From: Phycisphaerae bacterium | Lineage (GTDB): Bacteria > Planctomycetota > Phycisphaerae > Phycisphaerales > UBA1924 | Direction: 5' to 3' | Assembly (NCBI GenBank): GCA_022180725.1 | Contig: BQMO01000003.1 | Span: 62,001-126,000, forward strand | DNA length: 64,000 bases | In this document: positions 44,344 through 54,662 of the stretch, one piece after another | Numbering within the stretch: the first letter of the stretch is position 1 | Layout of the letters: each line of letters begins with the position of its first letter | Notes under the pieces: model-generated | The model's database searches: none | Seen by the model: the letters and a program-made list of their open reading frames with translations, nothing else | Told to the model about the DNA's origin: nothing | Made by a program: the position numbers and the translations under genes

Positions 44344-45279
44344 CTACTTCGAGGCCGCCGCTTGCCCGGCCGGGCGTTGCAGCGTGCGGACGTACGCGAT
44401 GATGTCGAGCAGGTCGTCTTCCGAGAGCGCGGGGTTGCCCCCCTTGGCGGGCATGCCCACGCCCGTGGTGTTCTTCGGATCGCTCGGGTCGCGCCCGCGC
44501 TTGATGAACGCCAGCAGCGCGTCGTCGTCGAGCGAAGCGACAAACTCGTTGTGCACGAGCGGCTTGCCGTTGCCCTTGATGCCCACCCCGCCCGGCCCGT
44601 GGCAGGCGATGCACGTCGTCGCGTACAACTTCGCGCCGCTGGCGATGTACTCGGCCAGTTCCGCGTCCCCGCCCGCCGCCGCCATCGCCGCGGCCTTCTC
44701 CGCCTCCGTCACCGGCGCCGTCGTGAGAACCAGCGGGGGCAGTTCGGGCATCCGCCGCGGGTCCTGCAGCCCGCGCACGTACGTGACCACCGCATCCAGG
44801 TCCGCGTCGGTCAAGTCCGGCCGCCCGGCCCGCGGGGGCATCGGCACTGCCGCGTTCGGGCGTCCGGCGATAATGAACTCGCGGAACGCGTGGTCGTCGA
44901 ACCGGGCCACCAGGTCGCTGCGCGTCAGATCCTTGCCCAGCCCGCCCTGCCCGTCAGGCCCATGGCACGCCGCGCAGACCGTGACGAAGACCTCGCGACC
45001 TTTGACGGCGACCTCGAGCGGGAGCGACGGCCCCGCCGGCGCTTCGGCGAGACGCTCCCAGGCCTGCGTGGCCTCATACGCGGCCTGCTGGGCCGCCCGC
45101 ATCTCCATCGCCCCGCGGTACGTCAGCCACCCCGTCATCGCGAGCATCGGGGCGCAGATCGCAAACCCCCACGCCGCGGCCTCGCCCAAACGACGGAATC
45201 CGCTCCCGAACTCCGGCCTCCATGGCGCATCGTGCTCGGAGGCGGACCGACCCATTCCGGCTTGCTTTTGAGTGTTCAT
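44344..45279 (-). CDS. Membrane-anchored di-haem cytochrome c of the nos operon
   Basis: 311-aa cytochrome with an uncleaved N-terminal anchor (about 35-52, AAAWGFAICAPMLAMTGWL) and two cytochrome c domains. Haem sites are CAACH (102-106) and CIACH (223-227), with likely axial Met in VPMPPRAG and GVGMPAKGG. The two domains look like a duplication of one monohaem unit. As first gene of the operon it is the probable electron donor to NosZ, in the role of NosC proteins of clade II clusters. A sigma70-like promoter lies upstream. Confidence 0.92.
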   Translation of the reverse strand: MNTQKQAGMGRSASEHDAPWRPEFGSGFRRLGEAAAWGFAICAPMLAMTGWLTYRGAMEMRAAQQAAYEATQAWERLAEAPAGPSLPLEVAVKGREVFVTVCAACHGPDGQGGLGKDLTRSDLVARFDDHAFREFIIAGRPNAAVPMPPRAGRPDLTDADLDAVVTYVRGLQDPRRMPELPPLVLTTAPVTEAEKAAAMAAAGGDAELAEYIASGAKLYATTCIACHGPGGVGIKGNGKPLVHNEFVASLDDDALLAFIKRGRDPSDPKNTTGVGMPAKGGNPALSEDDLLDIIAYVRTLQRPAGQAAASK

Positions 45280-45303
45280 GGCACGTCCCCTGAATCAAAC
45301 AAA

Positions 45304-45313
45304 CGATATATCG
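45304..45313. promoter_or_regulatory. Palindrome between nos promoter and start
   Basis: The perfect 10-bp palindrome CGATATATCG lies between the -10 element and the start of the cytochrome gene, where an operator would be expected. It could bind the Rrf2 protein encoded at the end of the operon. This is inferred from position only. Confidence 0.35.
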
Positions 45314-45318
45314 ATCTA

Positions 45319-45346
45319 TTTATATACTTATCAAATCCACAGTCAA
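45319..45346 (-). promoter_or_regulatory. Sigma70-like promoter of the nos operon
   Basis: On the minus strand TTGACT (45341-45346) and TATAAA (45319-45324) are spaced by 16 nt within an AT-rich island (about 45295-45360). The -10 ends about 40 nt upstream of the cytochrome ATG. A half-site-like TTTGAT occurs in the spacer, but the matching FNR second half is poor. Confidence 0.65.
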
Positions 45347-45458
45347 CAAGTTTGCAAAAAAAACTGACCATGATCGAGGAGTTGCGATGCGTGTTCGCAG
45401 GAAGTTCGCATCCGGCACATTCCGGGGTCATCCTTGTGCGAACTGATCCCTAGCGTTC

Positions 45459-47414
45459 ATGGTGGAACTACTCGCACCGGCCACGGCGATTATCGCGGCG
45501 GGGTTCACGATCCCCGTCGTGCTGGCCCTCTATCTGCTGAAACTGCGCCGAAGGCCGGTGCGCGTCTCGACGGTGCGGTTCTGGCCGGTCGCGACGGCCG
45601 ATGCGCAGGCCAATGTCCCGTGGCGGATGCTCCGCCCGTCGTGGCTGCTGTTTCTTCACCTGATACTGGCGACACTGCTCATCATCGCGGCGGGCCGTCC
45701 GACACTCCCCGCACGCTTCGGCGCGGGTCATGCGGAGGGTGAACGCCTCGTGATCGTGCTCGATGCGTCCGCGTCGATGTCGGCCCGCGACGGGGGCCCG
45801 GACGGAACCACGCGGCTCGAGGCGGCCAAGGCACTGGCCCGTGAGGCCGTCGCGGACATCATGCGTGGACCGGCCCGCCGCCCCATCGCCGTGGTAGTCT
45901 TGGCCGCGCATGCCCGACTCGTGACGGACTTCACCACGTCGTCCGCCGCCGTGCGGGGCGGTATCGACGCCATCGAACCGACCGACGAGGTCGGGAATCT
46001 CGATGCGGCGTGCGCCCTGCTCGCGGCACTCGGCGGGCGCGACGAGGACACCCCGCTCCGCACATGGGTCTTCAGCGATGGGGCATTGTCAACCACGAAC
46101 TCACCGCCGAGCCTGCCCGGCCCGGTCGAGTTCCGGCGCGTCGGCCCCGCGCCGCGCGCGCCGCGCGACAACGCAGGGATCGTGACGCTGGCCGCTCGGC
46201 GCGATGAGCACGAATCGGCGATGGTCCGCGTCTTCGTCGACCTGCTCAGCACAGCCCATGAGCCGCGCACCATGCCGCTCCTCCTCACGCTCAACGGCGA
46301 GGTCGCGGCCAGCCGCGCCGTGGAACTTGCCGCGGCGACGGACGAACCCGCGCGGGCCGCGTGTTCGATCGAGGTGTTCGCACCCGGCGGGGGCGTGCTG
46401 CGCGTGTCAATGCCGCGGGACGATCTCCTCGACGCCGACAACGCTGCGGCGGTGGTGATCGCGCCGATCCGCCGCCCGGTCCTCTGGCTCGTGCGTCCCG
46501 AGGGCCGGGCGGACGACACGACGCGTCCCGGGTCGTGGCTGCTCGCCGAGGCGTTGGAGGAACTCCGCCCCGCACGGCTCGAGCGGATGAACGCCGGGGA
46601 GTACGCCGCCCGTGCGGCGCTGGGAGAGGTGCGCTTCGCGGACCTCGTGCTCTTCGATCGAATCGAGCCGAAGGTGCTTCCGCCATGCCCGACCATGCAC
46701 CTGGGCGCGACGCCGCGGATATCCGGCATGGCGACCGCCGAGGGCACGAGCGGTGCCGACGACGTGGTGTACTGGGATCGCGCGCACCCGGTGCTGCGGT
46801 ACGTCGCGCTCGACGCGCTCGTGGTCACCGCGGCGAGCCGGATCACGATCTCGGATTCTCGCGCCGTCGCGACCCTGGCCCAAGGCACGCGCGGCCCGCT
46901 GATCGTGCTCGCGAACGACGGCGGCACGGAACGACTGATCGTCGGCTTCGACCTGTCCGACTCGAACTGGCCGATGCTCCCCGGGTTTCCGGTGTTCCTG
47001 GCGTCCGCGGTCGATTCACTCACCCGCGCGGGCGAGGCGGCGATGGGGACGAGCCTCCGCGCGGGCGAGGCGGCGAGGGTGGAGGCGATCTACACGGGCG
47101 AGGTGGTCCTCCGCGGGCCGATCACGATCACTCAGGCCGTGCACGGTCCGGGTCCGACCAGCGTGGGGCCGATCCCACGCGCGGGGGTGTATTTCGCGCA
47201 GAACACGGCCCGGAATACGCCCGTCGCCGTGAACGTGGCCGATGCCGGCGAGAGCACGCTGGCGACCCATGACGACCTGCCGGCGTTGCGCGCTCCGAGC
47301 CAGGGCGCGGGCGATGACGCCGCCCGGCGTGAAGTCTGGCACTGGTTCGTGGCAGTGACGGTGGTGCTGCTGCTGGTCGAATGGGTCGTCTACGCCCGGG
47401 CGACGCGGGTGTAG
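45459..47414 (+). CDS. BatA-like protein with VWA domain
   Basis: 651-aa membrane protein. An N-terminal BatA-type segment has two helices (about 8-27, TAIIAAGFTIPVVLALYLLKLRRR; about 60-80). A von Willebrand A domain follows with MIDAS D-x-S-x-S in VLDASASMSA (102-106). A long beta-rich extracytoplasmic part and a final helix (WHWFVAVTVVLLLVEWVVYA) complete it. Such proteins usually sit with MoxR ATPases and DUF58 proteins and are thought to assist envelope or metal-protein assembly. Here a MoxR gene lies 1 kb downstream, past an unrelated gene on the other strand. Its stop codon directly abuts the stop of that gene. Confidence 0.85.
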   Translation: MVELLAPATAIIAAGFTIPVVLALYLLKLRRRPVRVSTVRFWPVATADAQANVPWRMLRPSWLLFLHLILATLLIIAAGRPTLPARFGAGHAEGERLVIVLDASASMSARDGGPDGTTRLEAAKALAREAVADIMRGPARRPIAVVVLAAHARLVTDFTTSSAAVRGGIDAIEPTDEVGNLDAACALLAALGGRDEDTPLRTWVFSDGALSTTNSPPSLPGPVEFRRVGPAPRAPRDNAGIVTLAARRDEHESAMVRVFVDLLSTAHEPRTMPLLLTLNGEVAASRAVELAAATDEPARAACSIEVFAPGGGVLRVSMPRDDLLDADNAAAVVIAPIRRPVLWLVRPEGRADDTTRPGSWLLAEALEELRPARLERMNAGEYAARAALGEVRFADLVLFDRIEPKVLPPCPTMHLGATPRISGMATAEGTSGADDVVYWDRAHPVLRYVALDALVVTAASRITISDSRAVATLAQGTRGPLIVLANDGGTERLIVGFDLSDSNWPMLPGFPVFLASAVDSLTRAGEAAMGTSLRAGEAARVEAIYTGEVVLRGPITITQAVHGPGPTSVGPIPRAGVYFAQNTARNTPVAVNVADAGESTLATHDDLPALRAPSQGAGDDAARREVWHWFVAVTVVLLLVEWVVYARATRV

Positions 47415-48380
47415 TCAGCGCCCGGCGCCCTTGTTCACGGCCTTGATGGTCCACACGCTGCGCCCCGCGGTGATCAGCACCTGCCGCCCGTCCTTGCCGC
47501 CGAACGCCAGGTTGCTCGCCCCGGGCACGGTCAGTTCCCCAACCTTCTCGCCCGCGGGGGAGAAGACCGTGATGCCCATGAGGCCCGTGGTGTAGACGTT
47601 GCCCACCGTGTCGCAGCGAAGCCCGTCGGCCCGCCCGCGGGCGCGGGGGTTGTCGCTGGTCAGCGTCGCGAAGACGCGCCCATTCTCCAGCGTGCCGTCG
47701 GTGCGTACGTCGAAGACGTGCACGGTGTTGGCGCGGAAGTCGTTCACGTACAGCCGCTTCTCGTCGGGCGAGAAGGCCAGCCCGTTGGGCGCCTGGAGCG
47801 ACTTGTCGAGCGGCGTGACGACCCCCTCGGGCGAGACGCGGAAGACCGCGAGGAAGCCCAGTTCCAGGGCTTTCGCGTCGGTAAAGAACGTCGGATCGGT
47901 GAAGTACACAGACCCGTCGGACTTCACCACCAGATCGTTCGTCGCATTCAGACGCTTGCCCTCGAAGGTGTCGGCCACCACGACCGCTTCGCCCGGGGTG
48001 CCGTCGGCGTTCACCGGCACGCGGGTGATCCGCCGCGCGTCGCTCTCGGCCTGATAGATCGCGCGTTTCGCGTCCACCGCCGTGCCGATGGCCTGGCCCG
48101 AGGGCCGCCGCCAGACTTCGGGCTTGCCCTCCCCCGTCCACTTCCACACGGTCCCGCCCTTCTGGTCGCGCTCGCAGAACAGGAAATACCCGCCCTCCGC
48201 CGTCGGCACCCAGCACGGGCCCTCGACGAACTGGTGCCCCTCGCTCACGAGCACGCACGCGTCATCCTCGAAGAGCGACGGTTGCGCCGGCGCCTTGGGC
48301 GCTTCGGGAGGCGTGGTCGGGGCGGGCGGCGGCGCGGGGGGTTGAAGGACGAGCACGACGGCGAGTGCGGCGAGCAGCAT
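47415..48380 (-). CDS. SMP-30/gluconolactonase-type lactonase, exported
   Basis: 321-aa six-bladed beta-propeller hydrolase with a short hydrophobic leader and a Pro/Ala-rich linker (PPAPPPAPTTPPEAPKAPAQP). The metal ligands of the SMP-30 family are recognisable: Glu in FVEGPCW, Asn in ATNDLVV, Asn in APNGLAFSPD and Asp in RADGLRCD. It probably opens a sugar lactone outside the cytoplasm. It is divergent from moxR (86 nt) and convergent with the VWA gene with no gap, so it interrupts an otherwise linked BatA-MoxR pair. Confidence 0.9.
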   Translation of the reverse strand: MLLAALAVVLVLQPPAPPPAPTTPPEAPKAPAQPSLFEDDACVLVSEGHQFVEGPCWVPTAEGGYFLFCERDQKGGTVWKWTGEGKPEVWRRPSGQAIGTAVDAKRAIYQAESDARRITRVPVNADGTPGEAVVVADTFEGKRLNATNDLVVKSDGSVYFTDPTFFTDAKALELGFLAVFRVSPEGVVTPLDKSLQAPNGLAFSPDEKRLYVNDFRANTVHVFDVRTDGTLENGRVFATLTSDNPRARGRADGLRCDTVGNVYTTGLMGITVFSPAGEKVGELTVPGASNLAFGGKDGRQVLITAGRSVWTIKAVNKGAGR

Positions 48381-48466
48381 GGATCGACTCCCAAAGACTG
48401 CGATGCGAGGCGGACGCGAACGGTATCACCGGCGCACGCCCCGTGCCGGGGTACGATTCACACCCC

Positions 48467-49503
<1,037 letters not shown>

Positions 49504-49507
<4 letters not shown>

Positions 49508-51189
49508 TCGACGTTGTCGCCAGAATGGGTCGCGTCGTGTGTGCCGCGTGGCCGATGGTCGCGGTGGTTTCGATCCCCGCGGTGCATGCGCAGCCGACCA
49601 CTGTTGACGCGACGGGACGCCTGCACGCACCGGTCGGACGCCCGCTGATCGTTCCGATCGCCGCGCCCGTCGAAGGCCGCCCGCTGGCCACGCTCGACGA
49701 TGGGCGCGCGATCCCCGCACGGGCGTACCGGCTCACCGTGACGCCCGCGGGGTTCGATGCCTGGCTCGGGCCGGTGTTCACGTGGACCAGCGGGCCGATC
49801 GACGCGAAACACACGCCGGCAAGCGGCGGTGCGTACGTGTGTGTCATCGAACCGCCCATCGAGGCGGTGGGCCGCGATCTCATCATCACCGGCGAACGCC
49901 GCGCCGTGAACTGGCTCCCCTCGCCCGACACTCTTCCGCGGGACGAAACCGGACGCGAGGTCTGGGCGCCTCAGCAACCCGCGGTGATGCCCGCGGACGC
50001 CCTGGGTCTGCCGCGCTTCAGCGTCGAAGCGAAATCACCCGTGACTCGGTGGCGGTATCGCCTGCTGACCGACGGGCTGCACCCCGACACCGCGCCGTGC
50101 GACGGGCCCTTCGCCGATGCCGTCATCGAAGCGATGGCGCGGCAAGAGGAGGACCGTTGGCGCCTCGCGCTCGCTTGGCTCTGGGGGGCGGACCCGGAAC
50201 TGGCGTCCCGCGTCAGGGCGCGCCTCGCCGCGGTGATCGAGTTCGAACCCGGGCAGTGGGCGCCGGCCTGGGCCGTCGAGCCGTTCCGCCTCCGCCGACT
50301 CCTCGACGACCTGCTCATGCAGAACATCACCCCGCCCCAACGTGCCGGGCTGGGCGAGCGCTGGCTCGCGGAACTCCCACCCCTGGCCGCGTGGGTGGTC
50401 GATGACGGGGGCGTGCTCGACCCCGCGACACGGTCCGTTCGCCCCACGATCGCCGTCGCCAGCCTGCTCGACCGCTCGACCCTCGCCTGGGCCACCTGGG
50501 GCACCCCGAGCGACGCGAACCCCGACCTTCAGCCCATGCCCCCCATGACCGTGCGGACCTTCACCTTCCGCGAACCCACGCCCGAACCGCCCGCCTTGCG
50601 ATCAGCCACGGCGTATCTCGGCGGCACGTCGATCGCGCTCGGAACCTTCGCAAGGGCAATGGCCGCCAAGCCCCCGGGATTGCAACTTCGGAACTTCTAT
50701 CCCGATCAGTCGATGAACGGCCTGATGTCCGGTACGTTCGAGAGCAACCCTCCCGCCTGGTCCACCGCCGCGAGGCTCTATCGGGTGCCCGCGCGCTCGG
50801 GCAAGGTGGCGCCCGTGTGGGGCCTCTTCGTCGAATGCGCAATCGCTCCGGGCGAGGGGGTGGACTCCCACGAGCACCTCGATGTCTTCCTCGGCCCGGT
50901 CCGCACGCCGCGGCATGTGGTTCGTTTCTGGCGGGACGGTCGCGTGGAACATCTGGACGGCGCCGGGGACACGGACGGGATGTCCTCACGGGTCTATCGC
51001 GGTGGCGATCGATGGTCGATCTCCCTCACCCTGCCACGCGACGCCGTCGAGCCGGGCGGCGTGCTCCGCCTTGGGCTGGTGCGACACGATGCCCGCGGAC
51101 GACGGTCTGCCTCGCCGCGGGCCATGCTCCCGTGGCAGACCGAACCGTCCCGGCTGGCTATAGATGTCACGGCGTGGGACGACTTCTAG
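49504..51189 (+). CDS. Exported protein of unknown function coupled to moxR
   Basis: 561-aa protein beginning with a probable Sec signal (MIDVVARMGRVVCAAWPMVAVVSIPAVHAQ). The mature chain has no motif I recognise. It contains an N-terminal beta region (VGRPLIVPIAAPVEGRPLA), a helical middle (ALAWLWGADPELASRVRARLAAVIEF) and a C-terminal beta domain of about 150 residues starting near NPPAWSTAARLYRVP. The latter has the aspect of a carbohydrate- or ligand-binding beta-sandwich (HEHLDVFLGPVRTPRHVVRFWRDG). The four-base ATGA overlap with moxR shows translational coupling. It takes the place where a DUF58 gene would normally follow moxR. Confidence 0.75.
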
Positions 51190-51192
51190 AAA

Positions 51193-51273
51193 AGGCCGGG
51201 GTGGGATTCGAACCCACGAAGCTTGCGCAACGGATTTGCAATCCGCTCCATTTGTCCACTCTGGCACCCGGCC
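51193..51273 (-). tRNA. tRNA-Cys (GCA), enlarged variable region
   Basis: The minus-strand cloverleaf is 81 nt. Acceptor GGCCGGG (5', 51273-51267) pairs with CCCGGCC (3', 51200-51194). The anticodon stem GCGGA/TCCGT encloses TTGCAAA, giving anticodon GCA. The T arm is GTGGG-TTCGAAT-CCCAC. About 12 nt (TGCGCAAGCTTC) lie between anticodon and T stems, longer than the 4-5 nt of ordinary class I tRNAs. CCA is not encoded. Confidence 0.92.
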
Positions 51274-51378
51274 CAGGGAACCAAGCGTAGGGCGACGCCC
51301 GCCGTGATTCGAGGTCCCCGCCCCCTCACGCCGCGGGTAGGATCACGCCGATGGAGTCCCCATCGGCAAGGAGGCGTC

Positions 51379-52329
51379 ATGGATTTGGGGATTTGGCTGG
51401 TGGCCGTCGTGCTCGCGCAGCCGCAGGGCACCCCCCCCTCGCGCGATCCGGCTCTGACCAGCCCCGCGGTGGAAGACCGCCTGGTCGAGCAGCAACGCAA
51501 GTCGCTGAACACCGACCCCATCGCGCCCGTCGCACGCCCGCCAGCGCAAACCGCGATTCCCGGCGTTCCCCCGCCTCGCGGCGTCACACTCTCGATCTCG
51601 GGTCGGGCGCGCCTTCCCGAGGGCGCCTTCCTTGATCCCACGCCCGGGCTCATCCGCCGCGCCTCAACCGGCGATGTGATCTTTGACCCGCTCCCCCGCG
51701 CCGACGGCACGCCGTTGCCCCCGACGTTCATCCTCCTGCCGTGCGCACTCCTCGCCGACATCCTCGCCGGCGAAGCGGATCGGACAGTCGTCCTCGGCGG
51801 GCAGGCGTTTTCGTACCAGGCCAGGCCTTACCTGCTCCCCACGATCGTCTTGCACGATGATGTCCCCGCGATCACCCCCGCCGACGCGACGCGCCCTCAC
51901 CCCGCGTCGCCGGTCGATGCCGAGATGTCCGCCGCCGACCTCATCAAGGCCATGGAAACCGGCGCCATCCCCCGCACCATCATTCCGCTCGACCAGGTCG
52001 AAGATCCGCGGTCCAGGTCGGCGCTGCCGACCGAGCAGGCCGACGACGGCAAACTCCTCGTAAACCGGCGCGCCCGCATCGTGCGACTTCCTCAGGCGGG
52101 CGGACGGTTCGGCGTCACGTTCGACAACGACCACGACAGCCCCACCTCCGGGCCGCTCGTCCTGCTTCCGTGTCGCGCGCTGGAACGTCTGGAGGCCACC
52201 GCGTCTCACCGGGGCGACGCCGCCGCTTATACCGTCAGCGGGCGCGTTTATACCTTCGATGGGCAGTCGTACCTTCTCCCCGTGTTCGTCCAGGTGCAGC
52301 GGCAGACCGACGTCACACCCATGCAATAG
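51379..52329 (+). CDS. Exported protein with internal duplication
   Basis: 316-aa protein of unknown function. AAGGAGG six nt before the ATG at 51379 fixes the start. A short leader (MDLGIWLVAVVLAQPQG) is followed by a Pro-rich stretch. The protein seems to hold two copies of a ~100-residue unit. The first ends FILLPCALLADI ... GQAFSYQARPYLLPTIVLHDD, the second LVLLPCRALERL ... GRVYTFDGQSYLLPVFVQVQR. Each has LLPC, a helix and a Y-LLP strand. The units are joined by an acidic helix (SAADLIKAMETG). It could be a surface or periplasmic binding protein. The family is not recognised. Confidence 0.75.
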   Translation: MDLGIWLVAVVLAQPQGTPPSRDPALTSPAVEDRLVEQQRKSLNTDPIAPVARPPAQTAIPGVPPPRGVTLSISGRARLPEGAFLDPTPGLIRRASTGDVIFDPLPRADGTPLPPTFILLPCALLADILAGEADRTVVLGGQAFSYQARPYLLPTIVLHDDVPAITPADATRPHPASPVDAEMSAADLIKAMETGAIPRTIIPLDQVEDPRSRSALPTEQADDGKLLVNRRARIVRLPQAGGRFGVTFDNDHDSPTSGPLVLLPCRALERLEATASHRGDAAAYTVSGRVYTFDGQSYLLPVFVQVQRQTDVTPMQ

Positions 52330-52410
52330 CCACGCAACCCGCGCACGCGTCGCGGACCGCGCGCGACGGGCCGGCACGCTCGCCCGGTTCGTCGCCGTAG
52401 ACTCCCGCCC

Positions 52411-53976
52411 ATGTACCAGGCCGTCCTGACCACCACCTACCTCCGCAGCAAGATCATGCCGCTGCTGGCGGCCATCGGAGTGGCGCTCTGCACTCTCATG
52501 GTTTTGGTCACCTGGTCGGTCATGACCGGTTTCCTCGCCATGCTCATCAACACCGGACGCACCCTCGCGGGCGACGTGTCCATCGGTTGGCCCGGCTCGG
52601 GGTTTGCCTACTACGACGAACTCATCGCCGACCTTGAAAAAGACCCCCTCGTCGAGGCGGCCTGCCCCAAGATCGAAACCTTCGGCTCCATCACGCCCCC
52701 CGGCGGGCGCCCCAAGGGCGTGCTCGTCGTCGGGGTCGACGGCCCGCGCTTCGCCAAGGCCACGCGTTACGAGTCCACCATCTGGTGGCGGCCCATCAGC
52801 ACGCCCCTCCCCAAGGACAAGCATCGCCACGATCCGCGCCTCGGCGGGCTGGGCGCCAGCGCCTGGGAGGCTATCTACCAGAACGGCCTCTCCCTCACCC
52901 GCCGCGATCCCAAGACAGGCCAATCCATTCCCGCCATGGTGCCCGGCATCCACGTCACCGGCCTCAACAACCGCTACCGCGAGGGGTACTACAAGCCGCT
53001 CGTCAGCGAACGTCGAACCTCCGACGGCCGCACCGAGATCATCGACGCCTTCCTCCCCTTTGACGACGATCAGCCCGTCGGCCTCACCGTGTTCCCCATC
53101 GACAGTCAGGGCCGACCCTACGAGGCCCACACCCGCTCCCTCCCCGTCGCCAACGAGTTCCAGTCCGGCGTCTACATCACCGACGAGTCGCTCGTACTCG
53201 TCAACCTTGCCGCGCTCCAGTCCATGCTCAAGATGAACGAGGGGCTGCGCGTCGCCGACGGCTCGGCCCCTCCCTCGCCAACGAACGGTGAGAGTTTCGC
53301 GACGCCCCAGCCCACGAAGTTCGTGACCGACCCCGCCCGCGTCACGCACGTCATCCTCCGCGGCAAGGGCGGCGACGGCGACATCGCCTCGGCCCGCGCG
53401 CTCCGCGACCGCGCCATGGCCGTCTACGACGCCTTCGCCAAGCGTCACGAAGGGAAAGTCCCGCCCACGAGCGAGATGGAGTTCATGACCTGGGAGGATC
53501 AGAACGCGACCTTCATCAACGCCGTGCGCACCGAACGCACCCTCATGCTCTTCCTCTTCATGATCATCTCCCTCACCGCCGTCCTCCTCGTCCTTTCCAT
53601 CTTCTGGTCCATGGTCCGCGAAAAGACCCAGGACATCGGCGTCCTCCGCAGCATGGGCGCTTCCCGCGCCGGGGTTGCGTGGCTGTGGGTGTCCTACGGC
53701 CTGGCCATCGGGCTGGTCGGCGCCGCCCTCGGGCTGGCCGGCTCCGTGCTCATCATCGTCAACATCAACCCCATCCACGACTGGCTGGGCGAGGCCCTCG
53801 GCATCGTCGTCTGGGACCCGCGCGTCTACTACTTCACGCAGATCCCCAACACCGTCGATCCCCTCGACGCCGCGCTCGTGTTCGTCGGCGGCGTGCTCTC
53901 CTGCGGGCTGGGGGCGATGGTGCCCGCCCTTCGCGCCGCGTGGATGAGCCCCGTCGCCGCCCTCCGCAACGAGTAA
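52411..53976 (+). CDS. LolC/LolE/MacB-type ABC permease
   Basis: 521-aa permease of the type VII ABC fold. Helix 1 (about 14-43) is followed by a large periplasmic domain (about 45-370), and three C-terminal helices begin at TLMLFLFMIISLTAVLLVLSIF, with the conserved VREKTQDIGVLRSMGASRAGVAWLWVSYG coupling region after the first of them. Such permeases pull lipoproteins or other envelope cargo from the inner membrane (mechanotransmission). lolD starts 2 nt after its stop. Only one permease is encoded, so a homodimer is likely. Confidence 0.92.
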   Translation: MYQAVLTTTYLRSKIMPLLAAIGVALCTLMVLVTWSVMTGFLAMLINTGRTLAGDVSIGWPGSGFAYYDELIADLEKDPLVEAACPKIETFGSITPPGGRPKGVLVVGVDGPRFAKATRYESTIWWRPISTPLPKDKHRHDPRLGGLGASAWEAIYQNGLSLTRRDPKTGQSIPAMVPGIHVTGLNNRYREGYYKPLVSERRTSDGRTEIIDAFLPFDDDQPVGLTVFPIDSQGRPYEAHTRSLPVANEFQSGVYITDESLVLVNLAALQSMLKMNEGLRVADGSAPPSPTNGESFATPQPTKFVTDPARVTHVILRGKGGDGDIASARALRDRAMAVYDAFAKRHEGKVPPTSEMEFMTWEDQNATFINAVRTERTLMLFLFMIISLTAVLLVLSIFWSMVREKTQDIGVLRSMGASRAGVAWLWVSYGLAIGLVGAALGLAGSVLIIVNINPIHDWLGEALGIVVWDPRVYYFTQIPNTVDPLDAALVFVGGVLSCGLGAMVPALRAAWMSPVAALRNE

Positions 53977-53978
53977 CC

Positions 53979-54662
53979 ATGCCCCTCCTCCAGGCCCACA
54001 ACCTCTTCAAGACCTACCGCCTCGGGCGCGTCCCCGTGCCGGTCCTGCGCGGCGTGTCGTTGAGCGTTGAAAAGGGCGAGTTCCTCGCCGTGCTCGGCGC
54101 CTCCGGCTCGGGCAAGTCCACGCTCCTGCACCTGCTGGGCGGCCTGGACACGCCCGATGCCGAGCCACGCGGGCGCATCGAGTTTGACGGCAAGGACATC
54201 GCCGCGGGTAACCTCGACGGCTACCGCGCCACGTCCGTGGGCTTCGTGTTTCAGTTTTATCACCTGCTCCCCGAACTCACCGTGCTCGGCAACGTCCTGC
54301 TCGCCCCCATGATCGCGCGCGGCCCGCTCGGCTACCTCGGCTCCAAGGCCGTCGCGAAGGCCAAGGCCACCGAGGTGCTCGCCGCCGTCGGCCTCGCGCA
54401 CCGCCTTACCCACCGCCCCGCCGAACTCTCCGGCGGCGAACGCCAGCGGGTCGCCATCGCCCGCGCCCTCATGAACGACCCGCCGCTCCTCCTCGCCGAC
54501 GAACCCACCGGCAACCTCGACCGCGCCACGGGCGAGAAGATCATGGACGAACTCCTCGCCATCCGCCGCGCCCGCGGCCTCACCATGGTCGTTGTCACCC
54601 ACGACGCCGAGATCGCGGCCAAGGCCGACCGCCAGATCCGCCTCACCGACGGCCGCATGTGA
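53979..54662 (+). CDS. lolD: LolD-type ABC ATPase
   Basis: 227-aa ATPase partner of the preceding permease. Walker A is GASGSGKST (about 40-48), the Q-loop FVFQFYHLLPELT, the signature LSGGERQRVAIARAL, Walker B LLLADEPTGNLD and the H-loop VVTHDAE. The QFYHLLPELT stretch is typical of LolD/MacB/FtsE ATPases. Start chosen at the ATG at 53979, two nt after the permease stop. A GC-rich inverted repeat just after the stop has no U-tract and is not called a terminator. Confidence 0.93.
   Translation: MPLLQAHNLFKTYRLGRVPVPVLRGVSLSVEKGEFLAVLGASGSGKSTLLHLLGGLDTPDAEPRGRIEFDGKDIAAGNLDGYRATSVGFVFQFYHLLPELTVLGNVLLAPMIARGPLGYLGSKAVAKAKATEVLAAVGLAHRLTHRPAELSGGERQRVAIARALMNDPPLLLADEPTGNLDRATGEKIMDELLAIRRARGLTMVVVTHDAEIAAKADRQIRLTDGRM

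Noticed and set aside
45325..45340. FNR/NnrR-type box (TTGAT-N4-ATCAA) in the nos promoter
   Set aside because: The first half-site matches, but the second (ATATA) fits only three of five positions, and it lies in the -35/-10 spacer.
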